Source: Persephonella sp. KM09-Lau-8 (lineage in GTDB: Bacteria; Aquificota; Aquificia; Aquificales; Hydrogenothermaceae). From it: a stretch of 64,000 nucleotides of DNA. This document shows, piece after piece, positions 32,937-42,985 of the stretch (its first letter is position 1; the number at the start of each line of letters is the position of its first letter). The notes under the pieces were generated by a model. The model saw nothing but the letters and a program-made list of their open reading frames with translations. It made no database searches and was not told the origin of the DNA. The translations under genes and the position numbers were made by a program. The stretch is from the NCBI RefSeq assembly GCF_000703085.1, contig NZ_JNLL01000001.1, positions 620,001 through 684,000 on the forward strand, given 5' to 3'.

Positions 32937-34222
32937 CTAAAGCATACTTTACAGGTTTTATTTAGATGTGCCTCAAATTCTTCTGGAAATTTATTTAAAG
33001 CATCTGCTATTGCATTAGGGGCAGAAAAGCCAAGTCCACATATTGAGTTTGCAGGAATGTTTTTAGCAAGATGTTTCAGGTATTCTAAGTCCTTCTCGGT
33101 TGCAGTGCCTTCTTTTAGCTTTTTCATAATAACATGTTGCTCATATGTTCCAACTCTACAAGGTGTGCACTTTCCGCAGCTTTCATGGTGGAAAAAGTTT
33201 GTAATTACAAGTAGAGCATCAATTATACAGTCATCCTCATCTAAAACTATTGTTGTCCCTGTCCCACCAAATCCTTTTGGAGAGTAATCCATTGGGGTGT
33301 CAAGCTCATCTGCAGAATACACCCCAAGAGCTCCTGCAAAAACAGCTTTTACCTTCTTGCCATCTTTTACACCACCAGCCATATCAATAAGCTCATTGAG
33401 AGTTATATCCATGGTGGCTTCATAAACACCAGGTTTGTTTACCTTCCCGCTTATTGGGAATAGTTTAGGACCAAAAAATCCTGCAGGACCAATATTCATA
33501 AAATGTGCTTCATAGGTAACAATAATCGGGATATTGGATAGTGTTTCCACATTATTAACAACTGTAGGTTTACCGTATAAACCAACCTGTGCAGGATAAG
33601 GAGGTCTCAGTCTTGGATGACCTCTCTTTCCTTCAAGACTCTCAAGAAGTGCAGTTTCTTCTCCGCAGATATATGCACCTGCTCCTCTGTAAACCTTTAT
33701 ATCAAAGGAAAAGTCAGTTCCCAGTATATTTTTACCTAAAAATCCATGTTCCTTTGCTTCTTGTATGGCATTTTCCAGTATGAGATATCCTGCAGGATAT
33801 TCTCCTCTGATATATATGTATCCTTCTTTTGCACCAAGGGCATATCCGGCAATTATCATTCCTTCAAGAAGTAGATGTGGGTCTCTCTCTATGATTATTC
33901 TGTCCTTAAATGTTCCCGGCTCAGATTCATCTGCATTACAGACAAGATATCTTGGAGGAGGATTCATTAAAGCAAAACGCCACTTTCTACCTGTTGGAAA
34001 ACCTGCACCACCTCTTCCCCTCAGTGTGCTTTCCTCAACCAGAACAACTATATCCTCCGGTGTAAACTTTGTGAGGGCTTTTTTTAATGCAGAGTATCCC
34101 CCTGTTGTTACATATTCCTCTATATCAACAGTTCTGTTTTCTTTTGCTCTTCTAAGCAGCAGGTTCAGATTACTTTCAACATGTATCTCAGGTAGCCTTG
34201 GAATTTTATCCCTTATACTCAT
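32933..34222 (-). CDS. nuoF: NADH-quinone oxidoreductase subunit F (or NADH-binding subunit of a related dehydrogenase)
   Basis: A 429-aa protein with the FMN/NADH motifs GRGGAGFPTGRKW (69-81), GAGAYICGEETALLESLEGK (about 182-201), VVNNVETL, and the [4Fe-4S] motif ESCGKCTPCRVGT plus a later Cys. It takes electrons from NADH (or reduces NAD+) through FMN. It overlaps nuoE by 1 nt (TAATG). No other nuo genes are adjacent. Such free EF pairs can serve complex I encoded elsewhere, a hydrogenase or a formate dehydrogenase. Confidence 0.92.
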   Translation of the reverse strand: MSIRDKIPRLPEIHVESNLNLLLRRAKENRTVDIEEYVTTGGYSALKKALTKFTPEDIVVLVEESTLRGRGGAGFPTGRKWRFALMNPPPRYLVCNADESEPGTFKDRIIIERDPHLLLEGMIIAGYALGAKEGYIYIRGEYPAGYLILENAIQEAKEHGFLGKNILGTDFSFDIKVYRGAGAYICGEETALLESLEGKRGHPRLRPPYPAQVGLYGKPTVVNNVETLSNIPIIVTYEAHFMNIGPAGFFGPKLFPISGKVNKPGVYEATMDITLNELIDMAGGVKDGKKVKAVFAGALGVYSADELDTPMDYSPKGFGGTGTTIVLDEDDCIIDALLVITNFFHHESCGKCTPCRVGTYEQHVIMKKLKEGTATEKDLEYLKHLAKNIPANSICGLGFSAPNAIADALNKFPEEFEAHLNKTCKVCFS

Positions 34223-34707
34223 TACTCATACCTGCCAAGGATTTCTTCAATATCTTCTTCAGTTTTAATTTTGCTTCCATCATACAGATCATCATTTATT
34301 AAAAATGCAGGTGCAATACCGCAGCTTCCTATACACTCAACCAGCTCAATATACCATTTACCATCTGGACTGTTTTTACCAATATCTGCCCCTGTTTTCT
34401 TTTTAATCATCTCAAGGATATTCTGGTATCTGGCAAGATGACATGGTAGATTTCTGCAAATTCTTATATGGTTTTTTGCATTTTTCCTGTATCTGAACAT
34501 ATCATAGAAGGTGACTATACCTTCTATATCTGCAAGGGGCACCTGAAGATATTCGGATAACTCCTCTATTGCTTCTTGGGGAATATCCCTGTAAACATCA
34601 AGAATTTTGTGCAGTGCAGGAATGATACACTGCTCCTTTAGAGGAAATCTTTCCCTGCACTTTTTTATTTCAGCAATAATCTGCTCATTTAAATATTTAA
34701 ACTCCAT
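34222..34707 (-). CDS. nuoE: NADH-quinone oxidoreductase subunit E, [2Fe-2S] protein
   Basis: A 161-aa thioredoxin-like ferredoxin with the four Cys ligands in CRNLPC (85-90) and CIGSCGIAP (about 128-136), preceded by the ADIEGIVTFYDMF helix typical of NuoE. It passes electrons between the FMN of NuoF and other centres. Located 12 nt after metG in the same direction, so the three may be one transcript. Confidence 0.93.
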   Translation of the reverse strand: MEFKYLNEQIIAEIKKCRERFPLKEQCIIPALHKILDVYRDIPQEAIEELSEYLQVPLADIEGIVTFYDMFRYRKNAKNHIRICRNLPCHLARYQNILEMIKKKTGADIGKNSPDGKWYIELVECIGSCGIAPAFLINDDLYDGSKIKTEEDIEEILGRYE

Positions 34708-34719
34708 TTACTACCCCGT

Positions 34720-36621
<1,902 letters not shown>

Positions 36622-36740
36622 TTACAACCTCATAAGTTTATTATTAGCAGTATTAAATTATATAACTGTTTGATTTTTTCCGAAAATGAATATTATTAAA
36701 ATTAATCTAAAATTTGGAGATTAAATAAAAAATTGAGACA

Positions 36741-39365
36741 ATGAATTCTAAGCATATAAATAGATATCTAAAGTATAATCGATTTCTTGAGAAAAGGGCA
36801 GGAATAAAAAGCTATGGTCAAAAAGTTGTTCTGGTCTTAATCCTTCTATTTTTTATATCATTTATTGCAGCTGCCACATTTTTAACAATAATAAGCATTC
36901 AGGATGAAATTCAACGAATTAAGGTAAGTCTTGAAAAAACCATTCATATAGAAAAAAAGCTAATAAAAAAGGAACTTGAAACTATAGAAAATAATGCCAA
37001 AGTCTTTATATCAACTTATGAAAAGAAAAATGATCATCGCAGTATAGACTTTAATATATTAAAAAAGTCTCATATATACAGTATTTATAACAATGTTGAG
37101 CATTATACTATTGGAAGGAAAATCCCTATATCATCTGTAGAGCTTCTACAGTATTCAGATGATAAATATATATTACTGGCAGATTATCTAATAATAAACA
37201 TACAAAATATGTATTATGTATTTGTTGATAAATCAGCATTTAACTATATTCTATCTTCTCAAAATTTCCCATTAAGTGAATATGATCCTGTATTTGTCCT
37301 GAAAACTTCCCCTAAAACCTTTAGTTCTTTTATATGTTCGTCTTCAAAGTTTGAAAACAGCAATTTTTATATAATTGGATGTGTTGATAGAGCAACGGTT
37401 ATATCCAGTAAGATAAACTCATCTGTAATTGGAAGTATAATTGTTTTTTCTGTATTTTTCCTGCTATCTTTTGCTTTTTATAATTTGTTCTTTAAGAAAA
37501 TTCTTCTCTATCCAATTAACTATCTCAGAAAAAATGTCCAGTATATGAGTGATAAGGGTCTTGAAAAAGTAAAATTTGATCTTCATGAGCATGGAGATGA
37601 CGAGTTTGCAAAGATATCTCAGGTTCTTGAATCAACAAGACAAAAAATATTGAAACATCAAAAAGGGATGAATCTGGTTTTGACCACAACTGCAAAAATG
37701 ATATCCATGACCAATGATATACATAATTTTGCCTTATTTGCTATCAATAGCCTTGATGAGCTTTTAAATGCAGAAGGAAGTGTTTTATGTCTGTATTCAA
37801 AATTAGAAGACAGTTGTTCAATACTTGTTCATTCAGATGATTATTTACTTAATAAAATTCCTTTTAATCTGGAAGAAAAAGAGTTTAAAAAATTACAAAA
37901 TACACATCAGGCAAACAATATAATCCTTGATAAGACTGATGATAGATATATAGCTTCCATAAAAAAGGAAGTTAATGATGAGTATTCTCTATATATAGTT
38001 ATCTTTAAGCGAGGGGAAAGACTTTCAGAAGAAGAACTTAAATATACAGATATGATTTTATCCCATCTGGTATATAGCATAAATTTGCTAAACCTTGCCA
38101 CTTATGACCCGCTTACCAGACTTTATAATAGAAGGGCGATTGTTGAATATGCAGAAAAAGAAGTTGAGAGGGCAAAAAGATATAATCATGATTTTAGTAT
38201 TATCCTACTGGATATAGATGATTTTAAAGGTATCAATGATACTTATGGCCATACAATGGGAGATATTGTTTTAAAACAGGTGTCAGAAATAATCAAAGAT
38301 GAAATTAGAGATATAGATAAAGTTGGAAGATATGGAGGGGAAGAGTTCATTATAGTATTACCTGAAACTGGAACTGAAAGTGCACTAAAACTGGCAGAAA
38401 GAATAAGGAAAAATATATCAGAACGGGAGTTCAAAATAGGAGACTACAAAATATCCATAACTATAAGTGCAGGAATAGCAGGGCTTGGAATACATGGGGA
38501 AACATTTGAAGAAATCTTACAGGCTGCAGATCTTGCACTATATCAGGCCAAGAAAAACGGTAAAAATCAGGTTGTTATGCTTGGTAAAGAAGAAATTTCA
38601 CAGATACTTGAGGAAGAATTTGAAAGCAAAAACTTTCTTATTGATGCAATACAGGAAGACAGAGTTTTACCTCACTTCCAGCCTATTGTAGATTTAAACA
38701 CTTTAGAGATAGTAGGATATGAAGTACTTGCAAGAATAAAAGATGGAGACAGGGTGATTCCGGCTTACAGATTTATAACAACGGCCATAAAGTTTGGAAT
38801 AATCTTAAAAATCGATGAAATCATCCAGAGGAAAACTGTTGAACTTTTATTAAATCAAAAAGAAATTCCACAGATGTTATTTTTTAATCTATCAAGACCA
38901 TATATTCAGGACATACAACATATCTCTCAGTTTGTTGAACTCCTTGAAAAGAATAACATCCCTAAAGAAAACATTGTTCTGGAAATAACAGAAGAAGAAG
39001 CAATCAGTGAGATCACAATAGTCAAAGAGGCTATTAGAATTGCAAAATCAAAAGGAATTAGATTTGCCCTTGATGATTTCGGAGTTGGTTATTCAACATT
39101 CTCTTATATAAAACATTTTGATATTGATATAATTAAACTTGATGGCTCTCTTATAAAAAATATTCATAAAGATGAAGATAATCAGATTATTGTTGGTGGA
39201 ATAGCTTATATATGCAAGGAAAAAGGGATAAAACTTCTTGCAGAAATGGTAGAAACAGAAGAGGAAGTTAAGACTCTCAGAGAACTGGGAGTTTCATATG
39301 CACAGGGATATATATTCGGCAAGCCAAATAGCGAGTTTATAAAAAATATAGTGGAGGATTTATAA
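36741..39365 (+). CDS. Membrane GGDEF-EAL protein
   Basis: An 874-aa protein with two membrane helices (about 29-55, VVLVLILLFFISFIAAATFL; and about 226-252) flanking an outer sensor. Then come a HAMP-like region, a GAF-like part (about 305-450), a GGDEF domain with GRYGGEEFIIVLP at about 530 and an RDID I-site, and an EAL domain with EVLAR (about 657), FNLSRPY, EITEEEA, ALDDFGVGYSTF, IKLDG, AEMVET and YAQGYIFGKP. Both halves look catalytically possible, so it could make or break c-di-GMP by signal. It is followed with no gap by the phosphohexomutase gene. Confidence 0.9.
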   Translation: MNSKHINRYLKYNRFLEKRAGIKSYGQKVVLVLILLFFISFIAAATFLTIISIQDEIQRIKVSLEKTIHIEKKLIKKELETIENNAKVFISTYEKKNDHRSIDFNILKKSHIYSIYNNVEHYTIGRKIPISSVELLQYSDDKYILLADYLIINIQNMYYVFVDKSAFNYILSSQNFPLSEYDPVFVLKTSPKTFSSFICSSSKFENSNFYIIGCVDRATVISSKINSSVIGSIIVFSVFFLLSFAFYNLFFKKILLYPINYLRKNVQYMSDKGLEKVKFDLHEHGDDEFAKISQVLESTRQKILKHQKGMNLVLTTTAKMISMTNDIHNFALFAINSLDELLNAEGSVLCLYSKLEDSCSILVHSDDYLLNKIPFNLEEKEFKKLQNTHQANNIILDKTDDRYIASIKKEVNDEYSLYIVIFKRGERLSEEELKYTDMILSHLVYSINLLNLATYDPLTRLYNRRAIVEYAEKEVERAKRYNHDFSIILLDIDDFKGINDTYGHTMGDIVLKQVSEIIKDEIRDIDKVGRYGGEEFIIVLPETGTESALKLAERIRKNISEREFKIGDYKISITISAGIAGLGIHGETFEEILQAADLALYQAKKNGKNQVVMLGKEEISQILEEEFESKNFLIDAIQEDRVLPHFQPIVDLNTLEIVGYEVLARIKDGDRVIPAYRFITTAIKFGIILKIDEIIQRKTVELLLNQKEIPQMLFFNLSRPYIQDIQHISQFVELLEKNNIPKENIVLEITEEEAISEITIVKEAIRIAKSKGIRFALDDFGVGYSTFSYIKHFDIDIIKLDGSLIKNIHKDEDNQIIVGGIAYICKEKGIKLLAEMVETEEEVKTLRELGVSYAQGYIFGKPNSEFIKNIVEDL

Positions 39366-40745
39366 ATGAATATAAAATTTGGAACAGATGGATGGAGAGC
39401 AGTTATAGCAAAGGATTTCACATTTGATAATCTTCTTAAAGTAGCCCAGGCACATGCAGACCATCTCAAAGAAAAAAATGGAAAAAAAGTAGTAGTAGGA
39501 TACGATACCAGATTTATGTCAGAAAATTTTGCTGCAGCAGTTGCTGAAGTATTTTCATCAAACGGCTTTGAGGTAATACTATCCTCCACTTTTTGCTCTA
39601 CCCCTGCCCTTTCACTGGCGGCAAGGGATTTTGATGCAGATGAAGGAGTAATGATAACAGCCTCCCATAATACCTATGAATACAACGGCTATAAAATAAA
39701 AGGTGGATACGGAGGTCCTGCAACTCCGGAAATAATCAGCAGTGTTGAGGAAAAATTAGATAATACATCTCCCAAAACTGGCACTACCAAATGGAAGGAA
39801 ATGGATTTTAATAGCCATTACATAAAAGCATTAAAGAAATATCTTACCCCAGGGGTTTTTAATCAAAAACCTGAAAAAGTAATCCACGACCCTATGCACG
39901 GTGCAACAATAGGACTGCTAAACAGAATACTTGAAGACACTCTAATTGATGTTATTGAAATAAACCATTTTAGAGATGCATTTTTCGGTTTTAAACATCC
40001 TGAACCTGTGGAAAAAAATCTACCTCTTTTAAGGGGAAAAACTGTTGCTGAAGAAGCAGTGGCAGGAATTGCAAATGATGGAGATGGGGACAGAGTCGGC
40101 GTGGTAGATGAAGCAGGAGAATTCATAAGCACGCAAATCATATTTGCCCTTTTACTTCTCCACACAATAAGAAATAAAAAAACAGAAGGAGCAATAGCAA
40201 AAACAGTATCAACAACATATCTGGTTGATAGAATTGCTAAAAAAGAAGGAAGGAAGTTATACAAAACACCTGTAGGTTTCAAATATATTGCAGACTTATT
40301 CCTGAAGGAAAAAATAGCCTTTGGTGGTGAAGAGTCAGGAGGATATGGCTTTGGTTTTCATATTCCTGAAAGGGATGGATTATTATCCGGTCTTATGATT
40401 TTGGAAATGATACATCTCCACGGAAAATCCCTCACACAGCTTGTTGAGGATTTATTCTCAGAATTTGGAACAGCCTATTACAAAAGACTGGACCTGAAAG
40501 TAGAAGGAGATCAGGGGAGAATTCTCGTTGAAAAGCTTAAAAAAGAGCCTCTAAAGGAAATCGCAGGATTTAAGGTAAAAGAAACAGACCTTACAGATGG
40601 AGTTAAGCTTATTTTTGAAAATGACGGCTGGGTGTTATTCAGAGCTTCTGGAACAGAACCTGTCCTTAGAATTTATGTTGAGATGCCAGAAAAATCAGAA
40701 GTTGATATGATATTAGAAGAAAGTAAAAAACTGATTGGAGGATAA
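39366..40745 (+). CDS. Phosphoglucomutase/phosphomannomutase family protein
   Basis: A 459-aa alpha-D-phosphohexomutase: N-terminal IKFGTDGWRAVIAKDFTF, the phospho-Ser loop MITASHNTYEYNGYKIK (about 95-111), the metal loop IANDGDGDRVGVVD (about 235-248), sugar loop GGEESGGYGFGFHIPERDG, and phosphate-binding FRASGTEPVLRIYVE near the end. All four domains are complete. Substrate choice (Glc, Man or GlcN phosphate) cannot be read safely. SD GGAGG lies in the end of the upstream gene. Confidence 0.93.
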   Translation: MNIKFGTDGWRAVIAKDFTFDNLLKVAQAHADHLKEKNGKKVVVGYDTRFMSENFAAAVAEVFSSNGFEVILSSTFCSTPALSLAARDFDADEGVMITASHNTYEYNGYKIKGGYGGPATPEIISSVEEKLDNTSPKTGTTKWKEMDFNSHYIKALKKYLTPGVFNQKPEKVIHDPMHGATIGLLNRILEDTLIDVIEINHFRDAFFGFKHPEPVEKNLPLLRGKTVAEEAVAGIANDGDGDRVGVVDEAGEFISTQIIFALLLLHTIRNKKTEGAIAKTVSTTYLVDRIAKKEGRKLYKTPVGFKYIADLFLKEKIAFGGEESGGYGFGFHIPERDGLLSGLMILEMIHLHGKSLTQLVEDLFSEFGTAYYKRLDLKVEGDQGRILVEKLKKEPLKEIAGFKVKETDLTDGVKLIFENDGWVLFRASGTEPVLRIYVEMPEKSEVDMILEESKKLIGG

Positions 40746-40748
40746 ACC

Positions 40749-41162
40749 GTGGAGGAGCTCGTTTTTCATCCTTATGATGTAAGAATGTCCGAAGAAGGAG
40801 AGATAATTGCAATAGTTGAACCTGATGAATACCTGAAAGAGATGATAGAAAACAAAGAAACATGCTGGGAAGTTGATATTGATGTTGATTATGATGAGGA
40901 AGAACACGAACCATACCTTATGGTAACTCTCCTCAAAGACAAAGGCCAGATTGCCATGGCTTTCCCTTACGGAGAAGCATGGGAGGCTCTATCAGAAAAA
41001 GGAGTAATATCTATAGTGCTCCTTACCCAGTTTGACCTTGACCATGGAGATACCTCAGATTTGATTTCCATAACCGTTGAAATAGATGGCTTCCTGAAAG
41101 GCTACATAGCAGGTGCAATGAGAATGTGGGAAGCTGTGAGTGAAGAGATTGAGGAAGAATGA
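40749..41162 (+). CDS. Acidic hypothetical protein (137 aa)
   Basis: GTG start at 40749 with GGAGG at the end of the previous gene. The protein is very acidic (VDIDVDYDEEEHEPYLMV, EEIEEE end), without signal, membrane or known catalytic motif. Strands such as YLMVTLLKDKG and LISITVEIDGFLKGYIAGAM suggest an alpha/beta fold. It is tightly placed (3 nt after the mutase, 4-nt overlap with the thioesterase). Family not recognised. Confidence 0.75.
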   Translation: MEELVFHPYDVRMSEEGEIIAIVEPDEYLKEMIENKETCWEVDIDVDYDEEEHEPYLMVTLLKDKGQIAMAFPYGEAWEALSEKGVISIVLLTQFDLDHGDTSDLISITVEIDGFLKGYIAGAMRMWEAVSEEIEEE

Positions 41163-41557
41163 AACTCAACTACAGCAGAAAGGTTCATTTTTACGAAACA
41201 GACGCACAGGGGGTAGTTCACCACTCAAACTATCCCCGTTATTTTGAAGAGGCAAGGGGATATTTTTTAGAAAAAATAGGCTACCCCTATTACAAAGTAA
41301 GAGAAGAATTGAATATAGATATAGTTCTTGTTGAGCTTTCTGTTAAATACAAAAACCCACTGAAATACGGGGATATTTTTAATATAGAGTTCTGGATTTC
41401 ACATATGGACAGATTTTTCTTTGATTTTGATTATGTCGTAACAGTAAATAAGACCCAGATTGCAACAGGTAAAACGAAACATGTTTGTATAGACAGATTT
41501 TCCAGAAAATTAGTTTCTGTCCCAGAGGTGCTGAGAAAAGGCTATGGAGAAAAATAA
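41159..41557 (+). CDS. YbgC-like acyl-CoA thioesterase (hot-dog fold)
   Basis: A 132-aa protein with YETDAQGVVHHSNYPRYFEEARGYFL (12-37), the 4HBT signature with the Asp of TDAQGVV as catalytic residue, and LVELSVKYKNPLKYGD. It hydrolyses acyl-CoA thioesters or, in Tol-Pal contexts, short-chain substrates. No tol genes are nearby. It overlaps the preceding gene by 4 nt and pmbA by 14 nt. Confidence 0.9.
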   Translation: MKLNYSRKVHFYETDAQGVVHHSNYPRYFEEARGYFLEKIGYPYYKVREELNIDIVLVELSVKYKNPLKYGDIFNIEFWISHMDRFFFDFDYVVTVNKTQIATGKTKHVCIDRFSRKLVSVPEVLRKGYGEK

Positions 41558-42860
41558 AATTATATCCTCAGTTTCAGACCTTTTATCAGGTTATCAGTGG
41601 GAGATATATATATCCTCAATTCAAACCTTAAAATCTGTTTCCAGCAAACTGTCTATAGAAAGTCTGACAAAATCAAAAGAAACAGGAGTAGGTGTCAGGA
41701 TTAAAAAAGGAGATAAAACCGGATTTTTTTATGTATCTAACCCAACAGAAGAAAAAATTAATAAAGCATTGCAAAAAGCCATTCAATCCCTTGAAATATC
41801 TGAAGATGACCCTTATATCCAGTTTTCAAATCCTGTAGACAACCCTATAAATCTGGAAATATATGACAGATACTCTGCAGAAAATCTGACTGATGCTGAA
41901 AAATCACAGATTGCACTGGAGTTTGAGGACAGAATAAGGTCAAAGGATAGCAGAATAACTAATGTTAGAAATTGCAGTTTTATTGAAAAAATATCTGAAT
42001 ACACCCTGATAAACAGCAATGGCGTGAAAATCTCCGAAAAATCTACAAGCTACACAATTATGGCAGCAGCCATAGCAACAGGGGAAAAAGATAGTCAGAT
42101 TGCATGGGGATTTGACTCCTCCAGATTTCTCTCTGATTTGGATATAGATAAAACTGCAGAAGAGATAGTTCATAATGCTGTTTCCCTATTGGGAGCAAAG
42201 CCTATTCCTTCACAGGTAATACCTGCTTTATTTCCCCCTTATGCATTTACACAGATTTTGGAAGCCTTTTTCCCTGTTTTTTCTGGGGAAAGTCTTATCA
42301 CAGGAAAAACTTATCTAAAGGATAAACTACAGGAAAAAATAGCACCTGATTTTTTAACATTGATAGACAGCGGATTACTCAGCAGAAAAACAGGTTCCAG
42401 AAAGTATGATGATGAAGGAACTCCAACTCAAAACACAGATATAATCAAAAATGGGGTATTCCAGACATTTCTCCATAGTACATATACAGCAAATAAAACC
42501 TTATCTTCTCCAACAGGAAATTGCTTTAGAAGCTCTTTTAAAGATACCCCTTCAGTTCAGCCATCAAACTTCTATATAGAAAATGGCAATCAACCTGTAA
42601 AACCGGAAGGAAAATACTTCAAGGTAATAGAAATGATGGGGCTTCATACAGCAAATCCTGTTACAGGTGATTTTTCCGTAGGAGCGACAGGACTGCTTAT
42701 TCAGGATGAATACGAATATCCTGTAAGCGGAATAACCATATCAGGTAACTTTTTTGAGCTGCTGGGAGATATAGTTCAGATAGGCAATGACCTGAAATTT
42801 TACGGAAGATTTGGAAGTCCTTCTGTATTTGTTTCCAGAATAAATATTGGAGGAGATTAA
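41544..42860 (+). CDS. pmbA: TldD/PmbA-family protein (PmbA type)
   Basis: A 438-aa protein with the PmbA plan: an N-terminal strand-rich domain (GVGVRIKKGDKTGFFYVSN), a central IMAAAIATGEKDSQIAWGF, and C-terminal FQTFLHSTYTANKT, NFYIENGNQ, GLHTANPVTGDFSVGATG and GNFFELLGDIVQIGNDL. TldD partners carry the HEXXH metalloprotease site, while PmbA lacks it, as here. The pair processes peptides such as modified RiPPs. The stop is 1 nt before the end of the convergent tRNA-Leu gene. Confidence 0.88.
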   Translation: MEKNKIISSVSDLLSGYQWEIYISSIQTLKSVSSKLSIESLTKSKETGVGVRIKKGDKTGFFYVSNPTEEKINKALQKAIQSLEISEDDPYIQFSNPVDNPINLEIYDRYSAENLTDAEKSQIALEFEDRIRSKDSRITNVRNCSFIEKISEYTLINSNGVKISEKSTSYTIMAAAIATGEKDSQIAWGFDSSRFLSDLDIDKTAEEIVHNAVSLLGAKPIPSQVIPALFPPYAFTQILEAFFPVFSGESLITGKTYLKDKLQEKIAPDFLTLIDSGLLSRKTGSRKYDDEGTPTQNTDIIKNGVFQTFLHSTYTANKTLSSPTGNCFRSSFKDTPSVQPSNFYIENGNQPVKPEGKYFKVIEMMGLHTANPVTGDFSVGATGLLIQDEYEYPVSGITISGNFFELLGDIVQIGNDLKFYGRFGSPSVFVSRINIGGD

Positions 42861-42861
42861 A

Positions 42862-42949
42862 TGGTGCCCAGGGCGGGAGTCGAACCCGCACGCCCGTTAA
42901 GGGCACTGTCCCCTCAAGACAGCGCGTCTGCCAATTCCGCCACCTGGGC
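42862..42949 (-). tRNA. tRNA-Leu (anticodon GAG), 3' CCA encoded
   Basis: On the minus strand the acceptor GCCCAGG pairs with CCTGGGC, followed by A and CCA (42862-42864). The anticodon arm is CTGTC-TTGAGGG-GACAG, with GAG in the middle. A long variable arm (TGCCCTTAACGGGCG) and a T arm with GGTTCGACTCC give 88 nt, the class II tRNA form of leucine tRNA. It reads CUC/CUU codons. Confidence 0.95.
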
Positions 42950-42985
42950 AATTGAGGATAATATTATAAGCAAAAGGAGGGTCTT

